From assembly GCA_947072715.1 (NCBI GenBank), contig CAMTJB010000081.1:1-5694 (forward strand): 5,694 nucleotides of DNA, in the 5' to 3' direction. Numbering within the stretch: the first letter of the stretch is position 1; every line of letters begins with the position of its first letter. This document shows, in pieces, positions 1-5,694 of the stretch. The notes under the pieces were generated by a model. It had not been told where the DNA came from, did not search any database, and saw only the letters and a program-made list of their open reading frames with translations. The translations under genes were made by a program, and so were the position numbers. This DNA comes from an uncultured Fusobacteriaceae bacterium. Its GTDB lineage: Bacteria > Fusobacteriota > Fusobacteriia > Fusobacteriales > Fusobacteriaceae.

Positions 1-1265
1 AATAAATAAAATGGTATTCCCACTAATAATCCTCCAAATCCATATATTAAATCTTTTAAGCTAGAATTAGAAACTAACCATAAACTAGCAGCTATTGCTA
101 TTAAAGGTATAATTGGTCCACCTGGAATTACAAATTTACTAGGTGTTTTTATTTTCTTTCTAAATACTAAAACTGCAATACAAGTTGGAATATATTGTGC
201 AAATCTAGCTAGTACACTAAGTGCTGCTAACTTTTCAAAACTCCCAGAAAGTGCAAAAATTAAAGTGACAATAGTAGTCAAGATTATTGCAGCACCTGGT
301 GTTCCATGTTTATTTATTTTACCTAACTGGACTGGAACCATACCGTTATCAGCAAGTGCACTAAGAGATCTAGGAGAAGCAAAAGAATTTGCTATATTTA
401 TCCCACCAATTGAAATTAAAGACCCAATGGTTATCAATGCAAATCCTGGTTTACCTAAAAATACTTTTGCTGCTTCTGCAAGTGGAGCTGATGTATTTAC
501 TATGTTAGGCCCTAATATTCCTATTGTAACTGCTAGAATTGAAAAATATATAAGAGCAACTATAGCAACTCCCACGACTAAACCTTTGGGTAAATTCTCT
601 TCTGGATTTTCCATATCTTCTGCTGCCACTGGTACTGATTCAAAACCACTAAAAGCATATAAAAGTAAAACTACAGCACTTGCAAAACTGCCTTCTGTAT
701 AAATACCCTCTGGAAAAATAGGTGTATAATTAGAAAATTTAACAAAAAATGCTCCAATTACTACAAATAGTGCCAATGGAATTAATTTTGAAAAAGTTAT
801 AATATTATTTAAAATTTTTGATATTTCAACTCCAAAATAATTTACAGCACCTAATCCTATAATTATAAAAGTTACTGTTAAATTCCTAATAGTTGTATTC
901 AAAAATATATGAAAAGTACTTCCTAAGACTGTAACAAAAGCAACTGCTAATGCTGACCAAGCAATTGTACTAACCACATACCTCATAAATCCTACTTCAA
1001 ATCCTACAAATTCACCAAAAGCTTCCTTGGCATAAATATATGCTCCACCATTTGCTTTAAATCTTCCTGCTGCTTCTGCAAAACAAAATGCTAAACTTAA
1101 AACTAATAACATATTAAAAATGATTACTCCTAAACTTGCTGACCCAATTATTATATATGCTTTTTTAGGTAAAAGAAATATTCCCGCACCCACAATACTA
1201 TTAATTGCATATAACACTATGGTCATATACCCAAATTTGCTACTTGTACTACTTTTCTTACTCAT
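1..1265 (-). CDS. APC-superfamily amino acid permease, 3' end cut by window edge
   Basis: Integral inner-membrane transporter of the amino acid-polyamine-organocation superfamily, expected to exchange or import an amino acid. The minus-strand frame is open from the ATG at 1265 to base 1 (421 complete codons, no stop). Seen directly: a short polar N-terminus (MSKKSSTSSK), then TM1 with the unwound substrate-binding motif GAGIFLLP (residues 26-33), GGAYIYAKEAFG at about 73-84 in the TM2-TM3 region, and the TM6 motif YAFSGFESVP (203-212) followed by the loop EDMENPEENLPKG typical of the family. Later come the SPRSLSALADNGMVP loop and the HGTPGAA segment before TM9. Hydrophobic helices continue into TM12, so probably only about 10-30 residues are missing. 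The start is the second of two tandem ATGs (1268 and 1265), chosen by Shine-Dalgarno spacing. It has its own promoter and is separated from the upstream unit by a terminator. The substrate cannot be read from sequence; linkage to lysine genes is too distant to argue for lysine. Confidence 0.93.
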   Translation of the reverse strand, partial: MSKKSSTSSKFGYMTIVLYAINSIVGAGIFLLPKKAYIIIGSASLGVIIFNMLLVLSLAFCFAEAAGRFKANGGAYIYAKEAFGEFVGFEVGFMRYVVSTIAWSALAVAFVTVLGSTFHIFLNTTIRNLTVTFIIIGLGAVNYFGVEISKILNNIITFSKLIPLALFVVIGAFFVKFSNYTPIFPEGIYTEGSFASAVVLLLYAFSGFESVPVAAEDMENPEENLPKGLVVGVAIVALIYFSILAVTIGILGPNIVNTSAPLAEAAKVFLGKPGFALITIGSLISIGGINIANSFASPRSLSALADNGMVPVQLGKINKHGTPGAAIILTTIVTLIFALSGSFEKLAALSVLARFAQYIPTCIAVLVFRKKIKTPSKFVIPGGPIIPLIAIAASLWLVSNSSLKDLIYGFGGLLVGIPFYL

Positions 1266-1269
1266 CATT

Positions 1270-1276
1270 CTCTCCT
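1270..1276 (-). promoter_or_regulatory. Ribosome binding site of the permease
   Basis: The minus strand reads AGGAGAG, then A, then two in-frame ATGs in tandem (1268 and 1265). The AGGAG core is 3 bases from the first ATG and 6 from the second, so the second is the better-placed start. The alternative adds one methionine only. Confidence 0.8.
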
Positions 1277-1328
1277 ATTTTATTATTTATAACATTTTTT
1301 AGTTACTTTATTATTCTTTTTTCTTTCT

Positions 1329-1337
1329 ATTATAACA
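1329..1337 (-). promoter_or_regulatory. Extended -10 promoter of the permease
   Basis: The minus strand carries TGTTATAAT, an extended -10 element (TGn followed by a perfect TATAAT). The best -35 candidates 17-18 bases upstream (TCTTAA or TTCTTA) are poor, consistent with reliance on the extended -10. The predicted transcript start near 1322 gives a leader of roughly 57 bases that is pyrimidine-poor and shows no obvious fold. The adjoining palindrome at 1340-1360 lies in the spacer and -35 zone. Confidence 0.7.
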
Positions 1338-1339
1338 CA

Positions 1340-1360
1340 TGTTCTAAAAATTTAAGAACA
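1340..1360. promoter_or_regulatory. Near-perfect 21-bp palindrome, likely operator for the permease
   Basis: Arms TGTTCT and AGAACA flank a 9-base centre that is itself mostly symmetric (AAA opposite TTT, with one mismatched pair and a central base). It starts 3 bases upstream of the TGn of the extended -10 and covers the -35 region. A dimeric repressor bound here would block RNA polymerase. The cognate regulator is not in the window and I do not recognise the motif as a named box. Confidence 0.55.
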
Positions 1361-1364
1361 ATTT

Positions 1365-1410
1365 AAAAAACTAGCTCATAAAGTCAGTTTCCCTTCTTTA
1401 AAAGCTAGTT
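1365..1410 (-). terminator. Rho-independent terminator of the symporter-ZIP unit
   Basis: Arms at 1396-1410 and 1369-1383 pair over 15 positions with 13 Watson-Crick pairs, one G-U and one mismatch, around a 12-base loop. The outer 8 pairs (AACTAGCT with AGCTAGTT) are perfect. On the minus strand the 3' arm runs straight into a T6 tract (1370-1365). No T-run follows in the plus direction, so it acts on minus-strand transcripts. It lies 38 bases past the ZIP stop codon and just before the permease promoter. Confidence 0.75.
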
Positions 1411-1447
1411 CTAAATCATAAAAATACTTAATAACAAATAATTATTT

Positions 1448-2257
1448 TTATAATATTAATAAACTAATAGCCATTACTATCATTCCAGAAATCACTCCAT
1501 AGATAACATAGTGATGTTCACCATATTTTTCTGCTGTGGGTAAAATTTCATCTAGAGATATAAAGACCATAATTCCAGCAACTGCAGAGAATATAACTCC
1601 AAATACAACTTCATTCAAATATGAATTTAAAAAGAAATATGCTAATAAAGCACCTATTGGTGCACAAATAGCTGTGAATAATGAATAAAGAACAGCTTTC
1701 TTTTTATCTCCTGTTGCAAAATAAATTGGGATTGCAATGGCCATACCAACTGTTACATTATGAATTCCGATTGCAACTGCTACTGAAATTCCCATTGTTG
1801 GGTCTTTAAGTGCTGACATAAAAGTTGATATTCCTTCTGGAAAATTATGAATACCTATTGTAAGAGCTGAGAATATTCCCATTCTATAAAGACATTTCAT
1901 AGCATGTTCTCTATCATGCTCTCCCATATCATGAATATCTTTCTTATAATCTATATGTTCTCCCTCTTCCATGTGAGGCAATATTTTATCTAAGAGAGCT
2001 ATCAGTAACATTCCAGAAAAAAAACCAATAACAGCTATAAGATCTCCATTTTCTCCCAATCCTACCTCTAAACTTTCTCTAGCTTCCCCTAATATTTCAA
2101 CAAAAGATAAATAAAGCATTATTCCTCCAGAAAATCCTAATGCCATTGATAAAAATTTTGTGTTTGTTCTTTTGGTAGATATTCCTATAAAACTTCCTAT
2201 TACAGTAGCTAAAGCAGAAAGAAGTGTTAGTGAAAAAGCAAATATTACATTAGTCAT
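1448..2257 (-). CDS. ZIP-family divalent metal transporter (ZupT-like) with altered TM5 metal motif
   Basis: Inner-membrane protein of 269 residues (E. coli ZupT is about 257), expected to import Zn2+ and possibly Fe2+, Mn2+ or other divalent metals. Eight hydrophobic helices are visible at about 1-24, 36-56, 73-93, 124-149, 155-180, 187-210, 216-238 and 250-269. The TM3-TM4 loop is rich in acid and histidine (H95, H101, H109, H114, H118), as in the family. TM4 holds the canonical HNFPEG (137-142), and the TM6-7 region the ZupT signature SLDEILPTAEKYGEHH (234-249). In TM5, however, the expected HNxPEG reads HNVTVG (166-171): Pro is Thr and the metal-bridging Glu is Val170. The rest of TM5 (GMAIAIPIYFATGDKKKA) aligns normally, so the frame is intact. 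The gene overlaps the symporter stop by 8 bases and has its own AAGGAG site 9 bases upstream (2267-2272). Family assignment is firm; transport activity and substrate are uncertain because of Val170. Confidence 0.93.
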   Translation of the reverse strand: MTNVIFAFSLTLLSALATVIGSFIGISTKRTNTKFLSMALGFSGGIMLYLSFVEILGEARESLEVGLGENGDLIAVIGFFSGMLLIALLDKILPHMEEGEHIDYKKDIHDMGEHDREHAMKCLYRMGIFSALTIGIHNFPEGISTFMSALKDPTMGISVAVAIGIHNVTVGMAIAIPIYFATGDKKKAVLYSLFTAICAPIGALLAYFFLNSYLNEVVFGVIFSAVAGIMVFISLDEILPTAEKYGEHHYVIYGVISGMIVMAISLLIL

Positions 2258-3587
2258 TTTTTAAATCTCCTTTTTTAATTTTTATTTTCGGCAAAACCAA
2301 TATTACTCCATTTAAAATAAATGCCCCTATTAGCACATAATTAGAATATTCTCCTCCGTAAACTTTTCCTATAAATGCTAAAATCCCTCCAAATAAAATA
2401 GCTGTAATTGTGAATTTTTTTTCTCCTCTATATCCTAAAAGTCCAAAAATACAAGGAACTATTAATGCTCCCGAATAAACAGTAAGTGCTAAAAGCAAAG
2501 AACTTAAAATAAATTTTAATTTTATAGCCACTAAAATACTAAAACTTCCCAATAGAGCTATAAATATTCTAGTTAACATTATAGATTTTTTATCTCTTAA
2601 ATCTTTAGTAAATACCTGAGCTAAAATTGAAGAAGACGTTAATAAACTAGTATCTGCTGATGAAATTACTGCAGATAGTAATCCAAAGTATAAAATAAGA
2701 CTGATACCCGATGGAAGAGATTTTGCTGCCATGTGTAAAAGTGGGGATTGAGTTCCTATATTTAAATTGGGATAGGAATGAAATGCTTCTATTCCAATAC
2801 TAGCTAGTATAAATGAAAGAGGAATTAATATAGCAATTGTTAGTCCTATAGATTTTCGTATGGTTCTCTCATCTTTCGCACAAAAAATTCTGGAGTATAT
2901 GTCTGGTCCAACTAAAAAAGTTGAAGAATATGTTAGTATTAATACCAATAAATCAACATATTTAAAATTTTCATTTATAAGTTGTGGTGCTTCATATGTT
3001 AAACTTTTCATGGAAGAAAAAACATAGCAAATCACTATACCAAAAATAATAAAAATTAATTGGATACAGTCCGTTTTTATTATTGATAGTTGTCCTCCCA
3101 ATATAGTATAAACTATAAAAACAATTCCACTCATTATAACTGCTACTGAATAATTTATTTCAGTAAAAATTCCAATTATTTGTGCAGCACCAATTATTTG
3201 TGCTGCTACAATTCCTATCCACGCAATAGATATAATTATTGAGGATAATATTTTTACTTCGTATCCATAAAAACTTTCCAATAATTCAGGAAGGTTATAA
3301 CCATTAAAGTTTCTAAAATACTTTAACATGGGAAAAAGAAATAGTAATCCCAATGCTCCACAAAGCATAAACCATGCTCCTGCCCATCCTTTTGTATAAG
3401 ACATAGCCACACTTCCCAAAATAGCTGAACTCCCTAAAATAGAAGCTAAGAGACTCCCGGTAACCTGCCATACCCCAGCTTTTTTATTAGCTATAAAAAA
3501 ATCTGAACTCCCTTTTATTTTTTTATAGGAACTATATCCTATAAATAACACTATAATAAAATATATATTCAATAGTAATTTATTCAT
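2250..3587 (-). CDS. Sodium:solute symporter (SSS family), substrate unknown
   Basis: Inner-membrane secondary transporter (TC 2.A.21) expected to couple Na+ entry to uptake of an organic solute. At 445 residues it is a little shorter than most family members (about 480-550), lacking any long C-terminal extension. About 13 hydrophobic segments are visible. Markers in order: TM2 with SLLASILGSSAILGSVAMSYTKG (45-67), the family signature GGQLSIIKTDCIQ (164-176) after TM5, GPDIYSRIFCAKDE (227-240), and in the core helix SAVISSADTSLLTSSS (305-320). The A306-x-x-S309-S310 pattern there matches the Na2 sodium-site residues known from vSGLT. The C-terminus is short and lysine-rich (KIKIKKGDLKND). 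An AGGGAG site sits 4 bases before the ATG. The next gene, a ZIP metal transporter, starts inside its last codons (shared ATGACTAA), so the two are probably translationally coupled. The substrate cannot be inferred; proline, pantothenate and sugar or organic acid carriers all belong to this family. Confidence 0.92.
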   Translation of the reverse strand: MNKLLLNIYFIIVLFIGYSSYKKIKGSSDFFIANKKAGVWQVTGSLLASILGSSAILGSVAMSYTKGWAGAWFMLCGALGLLFLFPMLKYFRNFNGYNLPELLESFYGYEVKILSSIIISIAWIGIVAAQIIGAAQIIGIFTEINYSVAVIMSGIVFIVYTILGGQLSIIKTDCIQLIFIIFGIVICYVFSSMKSLTYEAPQLINENFKYVDLLVLILTYSSTFLVGPDIYSRIFCAKDERTIRKSIGLTIAILIPLSFILASIGIEAFHSYPNLNIGTQSPLLHMAAKSLPSGISLILYFGLLSAVISSADTSLLTSSSILAQVFTKDLRDKKSIMLTRIFIALLGSFSILVAIKLKFILSSLLLALTVYSGALIVPCIFGLLGYRGEKKFTITAILFGGILAFIGKVYGGEYSNYVLIGAFILNGVILVLPKIKIKKGDLKND

Positions 3588-3619
3588 TTTTCTCCCTCAT
3601 TTTTATTTTACTCTTTAGC

Positions 3620-3649
3620 ATCATAACATATTCTTTTTAATTTTGTCAA
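3620..3649 (-). promoter_or_regulatory. Promoter of the symporter-ZIP unit
   Basis: The minus strand has a perfect -35 TTGACA (3649-3644), an 18-base spacer and a -10 TATGAT (3625-3620) preceded by TGT, making an extended -10. The predicted start near 3613 leaves a leader of about 26 bases before the ATG at 3587, which is just enough for the AGGGAG ribosome binding site. The -35 is embedded in one arm of an inverted repeat (3641-3671). Confidence 0.8.
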
Positions 3650-3671
3650 CGAAAAACTTTGATTGACAAAA
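3641..3671. promoter_or_regulatory. Inverted repeat TTTTGTCAA-N13-TTGACAAAA at the symporter promoter, candidate operator
   Basis: Two perfect 9-base inverted arms (3641-3649 and 3663-3671) lie 22 bases apart centre to centre, about two helical turns. One arm contains the -35 hexamer. The other overlaps the end of the upstream terminator. The geometry suits a dimeric or paired-dimer regulator, but part of the symmetry may be chance, since TTGACA is required for the promoter. The regulator is unknown. Confidence 0.4.
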
Positions 3672-3712
3672 CAAAAAAGGCCGTTTTTTTTTTTAAGCCT
3701 TTTTTGTTTTGT
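3666..3712 (-). terminator. Intrinsic terminator of the dapH-patA unit, possibly bidirectional
   Basis: Perfect 16-bp inverted arms ACAAAACAAAAAAGGC (3666-3681) and GCCTTTTTTGTTTTGT (3697-3712) surround a 15-base loop containing an 11-base T homopolymer on the plus strand (A-run in the minus transcript). The arm has the A-tract, GGC core and U-tract layout of an intrinsic terminator. It begins 15 bases after the aminotransferase stop. Because the arms are symmetric it could also stop plus-strand transcription, but no plus-strand gene is seen here. Confidence 0.8.
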
Positions 3713-3727
3713 TATCATCTTTTATTT

Positions 3728-4873
3728 TTATAATAAATTTTTTATTCTCTTTATTCCCTCTAAAATATCACTACTATCCTTTACTAAAGATAATCTAATA
3801 TATCCTTCCATTCCAAATGCTATACCTGGAATAACTGCCACCCTTTGTTCTCTAAGTAATTTTAATGAAAAATTGTAACTATCTGTTATTCCTAACTCTT
3901 TAAGAGAAACAAATATATATATTGCTCCTTTAGGCTTTATAGGGTTTAATCCTATATCTTTTAAAGCTTTATACGCTACATTAGCTCTCTCTTCATATAT
4001 TGCTACATTTTCTTTTATATCTTTACACTTCTTTAGAGCTACTAATGCTCCTATCTGAGATATAATTGAAGGAGAAGTCACTGTATATTGGTGAATTTTT
4101 AAAAGTTCTTTTCTTAGTTTTTGACATGATATAATATAGCCTATTCTCCACCCTGTCAAGGAATGTGATTTTGAAAATCCATTTACAACTACCACATTTT
4201 CTTTATATTTATCACTTAAGAAACTATTATATTTCTCTTTGTATACTAACTCACTATATACTTCATCACTAATTATATAGAGGTTATTTACCTTGGCAAA
4301 TTCTAGAATTTCATCTCTGTTTTCTTTTGAAATTATAACTCCAGATGGGTTAGAGGGATAATTTAGAATTATTGCTCTTGTTTTATCACTCATATTTTCT
4401 TTTATTTTTTTTACTGTTAGCTGATAATCCTCCATAGATGTATCTATTTTTACTAATTTTGCACCTCTTAATTCTATCAATGGCTCGTAGCCAGGATAAA
4501 TTGGTAGTGGACAAATAACCTCATCTCCATTTTGAATTAAAGTAGCAATAGCCGTGGATAATCCTTCTGTTGAGCCCACTGTTATTATTATTTCATCTGT
4601 ATTATAATTAACATTATATTTTTCCCTGCAAAATTTTACTATCTCTTCCCTTAATTCTAATTCTCCACCTAACTCAGGATAACCTAATTTTTTATTTTTC
4701 ATATATTCTATAGTTTCATCTATAATTATTTTAGGTTGTGGTAAATCTGGTTCACCTATCGTTAAATTTATCAATGGAATATCAGAATCACTATTATATT
4801 TCGAACTTTCTTCAAAAAATTTCCTTATAATTGAAACTTCTATTTTTTTTAAATTTGGATTTACTGCTAACAT
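3728..4873 (-). CDS. patA: PatA-like aminotransferase, probable N-acetyl-LL-diaminopimelate aminotransferase
   Basis: Cytosolic PLP-dependent fold-type I (class I/II) aminotransferase, 381 residues from the chosen start. With dapH next door, the likely reaction is glutamate-dependent amination of N-acetyl-2-amino-6-oxopimelate to N-acetyl-LL-diaminopimelate, in DAP/lysine synthesis. Motifs (numbered from ATG 4873): N-terminal LAVNPNLKKIEVSIIRKF, substrate loop TIGEPDLP (38-45), GSTEG (100-104), PIYPGYEP (124-131), NYPSNPSG with the PLP-contacting Asn171, SDEVYSE with Asp203 and Tyr206, the Schiff-base lysine Lys235 in NGFSKSHSLTGWRIGY, phosphate-binding Arg243, and the carboxylate-binding Arg360 in GYIRLSL. 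The match to Bacillus subtilis PatA, recalled from memory, is close through the lysine region and the following HQY segment. The frame extends 4 codons further to a GTG at 4885, but that codon is part of the Shine-Dalgarno sequence, so ATG 4873 is preferred. The gap to the dapH stop is 20 bases. Another amino-acid substrate is possible; family assignment is certain. Confidence 0.9.
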   Translation of the reverse strand: MLAVNPNLKKIEVSIIRKFFEESSKYNSDSDIPLINLTIGEPDLPQPKIIIDETIEYMKNKKLGYPELGGELELREEIVKFCREKYNVNYNTDEIIITVGSTEGLSTAIATLIQNGDEVICPLPIYPGYEPLIELRGAKLVKIDTSMEDYQLTVKKIKENMSDKTRAIILNYPSNPSGVIISKENRDEILEFAKVNNLYIISDEVYSELVYKEKYNSFLSDKYKENVVVVNGFSKSHSLTGWRIGYIISCQKLRKELLKIHQYTVTSPSIISQIGALVALKKCKDIKENVAIYEERANVAYKALKDIGLNPIKPKGAIYIFVSLKELGITDSYNFSLKLLREQRVAVIPGIAFGMEGYIRLSLVKDSSDILEGIKRIKNLL

Positions 4874-4881
4874 AAATTCAA

Positions 4882-4888
4882 CCACCTT
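4882..4888 (-). promoter_or_regulatory. Ribosome binding site that fixes the patA start at 4873
   Basis: The minus strand reads AAGGTGG, 8 bases before ATG 4873. The GTG that would give a longer protein (4885-4883) uses bases of this same site and has no Shine-Dalgarno of its own. The PatA family also begins close to the LxxNP motif that directly follows ATG 4873. Confidence 0.8.
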
Positions 4889-4893
4889 ATAAT

Positions 4894-5613
4894 TTATATT
4901 TTTCTTAAATCTTCCACTAATTCAGTTTTTTCCTCTGTTTTTGAATCTTTATTTTTTACTATTCTAGCTGGATTTCCTGCAACTACAACACCACTTGGCA
5001 CATCAGTTAATACAATTGCTCCTGCTGCAACCACAGAACCTTTTCCTATTCTTACTCCTTCAATAACTACTGCATTAGCACCTATCAATACATCATCCTC
5101 AACTATTACAGGTGATGCACTAGGCGGTTCTACCACACCAGCTAGGACAGTTCCAGCTCCTATATGGCAATTATTACCTACTACAGCTCTCCCACCTAAA
5201 ATAGCTCCCATATCTATCATGGTTCCCGAACCTATTTTAGCACCTATATTTATTATTGCACCCATCATAATAACTGCATTATCTCCTATTTCAACCATAT
5301 CTCTTATTACTGCACCTGGTTCTATTCTTGCATTTATACCAGTTTTATTCAACATGGGAATAGCTGAATTTCTTCTATCATTTTCTATATAATAATCCGT
5401 TACCTTCTCTATATTTAGCTCTAGAAACTTTTCTATAATTGAAAATTCACCTATCAATACATATGAATTGCAGCTTCCAAATATTTTTACACCCTCTAAT
5501 TCTTTACATTTAACATCTATATCTCCATTTAAGTATACTTTTACAGGAGTAATCTTTTTAGATTCTCTTATATATTTTATTATTTCTTGACCATGATTTA
5601 TCATATCTGACAT
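4894..5613 (-). CDS. dapH: 2,3,4,5-tetrahydropyridine-2,6-dicarboxylate N-acetyltransferase
   Basis: Cytosolic enzyme, probably a trimer, that acetylates tetrahydrodipicolinate with acetyl-CoA to form N-acetyl-2-amino-6-oxopimelate, entering the acetylated branch of DAP/lysine synthesis. Its 239 residues match the family length (Bacillus homologue about 236). The N-terminal DapH domain (about 1-85) includes STPVKVY-like ITPVKVY (21-27) and [12 protein letters not shown] (77-88). A left-handed beta-helix of hexapeptide repeats follows (about 92-215): [43 protein letters not shown], then NCHIGAG with the conserved His150, [15 protein letters not shown], and IGANAVV. The [15 protein letters not shown] and EPPSA blocks mark the acetyl type rather than the succinyl type DapD of proteobacteria. 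The tail from 220 is charged and lysine/glutamate-rich. GGAGG stands 6 bases before the ATG. The aminotransferase for the next step follows. No promoter of its own is convincing, so it probably belongs to an operon beginning outside the window. Confidence 0.95.
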   Translation of the reverse strand: MSDMINHGQEIIKYIRESKKITPVKVYLNGDIDVKCKELEGVKIFGSCNSYVLIGEFSIIEKFLELNIEKVTDYYIENDRRNSAIPMLNKTGINARIEPGAVIRDMVEIGDNAVIMMGAIINIGAKIGSGTMIDMGAILGGRAVVGNNCHIGAGTVLAGVVEPPSASPVIVEDDVLIGANAVVIEGVRIGKGSVVAAGAIVLTDVPSGVVVAGNPARIVKNKDSKTEEKTELVEDLRKI

Positions 5614-5654
5614 TTCTTTCCTCCAAATTATTATATTAGTTTAGCCAATTGTAA

Positions 5655-5672
5655 TACTAAAAAAAATTAGTA
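5655..5672. repeat. Perfect 18-base palindrome-like inverted repeat upstream of dapH
   Basis: Arms TACTAA and TTAGTA flank six A residues. It lies about 42 bases before the dapH start codon in the leader or intergenic region. In this base composition such a repeat can arise by chance. It could be a regulatory site or a weak hairpin; the minus transcript would carry a U-rich loop. Confidence 0.3.
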
Positions 5673-5673
5673 A

Positions 5674-5690
5674 AACAAAGGCTTTTTGTT
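5674..5690 (-). terminator. Weak hairpin upstream of dapH, possible end of an upstream transcript or attenuator
   Basis: On the minus strand AACAAA (5690-5685) pairs with TTTGTT (5679-5674) around a 5-base loop AAGCC, followed by TTACTAA and then an eight-T run. Only one G-C pair supports the stem. It sits at the window edge, so a larger structure, such as part of a riboswitch terminator for a lysine operon, could continue outside and cannot be judged. Confidence 0.25.
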
Positions 5691-5694
5691 GATT

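Noticed and set aside
265..702. Plus-strand open frame of 145 codons
   Set aside because: It is antisense to the permease, whose minus-strand frame shows clear APC motifs through the whole stretch; the plus frame has no recognisable domain.
469..1080. 13-base direct repeat TGCTGCTTCTGCA-like at about 468-480 and 1068-1080
   Set aside because: Both copies encode Ala-Glu-Ala-Ala with favoured codons inside the permease, so it is a coincidence of composition.
1120..1302. Plus-strand open frame of 60 codons
   Set aside because: Antisense to the permease start and its promoter leader; its hydrophobicity mirrors the membrane gene on the other strand.
1333..1344. GAAC-N4-GTTA on the minus strand, resembling a Gram-positive LexA box
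   Set aside because: One half-site has a mismatch and the downstream gene is a permease; the overlapping 21-bp palindrome explains the bases better.
3644..3651. CGTTGACA on the minus strand as a catabolite-response (cre) half site
   Set aside because: Only the right half fits the cre consensus; the left half does not match, and TTGACA is already explained by the -35.
3663..3878. Plus-strand open frame of 71 codons
   Set aside because: It starts inside the terminator hairpin, reads through the T11 run as poly-Phe and overlaps the end of the aminotransferase antisense.
5630..5635. TATAAT on the minus strand as a dapH promoter -10
   Set aside because: Its transcript would start around 5623, inside the ribosome binding site, and no -35 lies at the right distance.

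Overview
The window is AT-rich DNA from a low-GC anaerobe-like bacterium. AGA-type arginine codons, A/T-ending codons, strong AGGAGG-type ribosome binding sites and U-tract terminators suggest a member of the Fusobacteriota or the Clostridia; the sequence alone does not decide between them. Five genes are visible, all on the minus strand, so transcription runs from high to low coordinates. No RNA gene, insertion sequence, CRISPR array, phage gene or long repeat is visible, and there is no gene-free stretch over about 200 bases.

Right end (5613 down to 3728): dapH, tetrahydrodipicolinate N-acetyltransferase, is followed after 20 bases by a PatA-like aminotransferase. Together they make two consecutive steps of the acetylated branch of diaminopimelate/lysine synthesis. 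This tail of a probable lysine/DAP operon ends at a hairpin with perfect 16-bp arms (3666-3712). The aminotransferase start is corrected from a GTG at 4885, which lies inside the Shine-Dalgarno sequence, to the ATG at 4873.

Middle (3649 down to 1365): a consensus promoter drives a two-gene unit encoding a sodium:solute symporter (SSS family) and a ZIP-family metal transporter. The two genes overlap by 8 bases and the unit ends at a terminator hairpin (1365-1410). The ZIP protein is full length but lacks the usual Pro-Glu of the metal-binding motif in transmembrane helix 5 (HNVTVG instead of HNxPEG). This is the most notable point in the window.

Left end (1360 down to 1): an extended -10 promoter with an adjoining near-perfect 21-bp palindrome, probably an operator, precedes an APC-superfamily amino acid permease. 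Its last few residues lie beyond base 1. The permease reading frame never reaches a stop inside the window but is open for all 421 complete codons.

Overall this is ordinary metabolic and transport DNA in three transcription units. No previously undescribed system is evident. The points worth following are the altered ZIP metal site, the coupling of a sodium symporter to a ZIP transporter, and the two operator-like palindromes.
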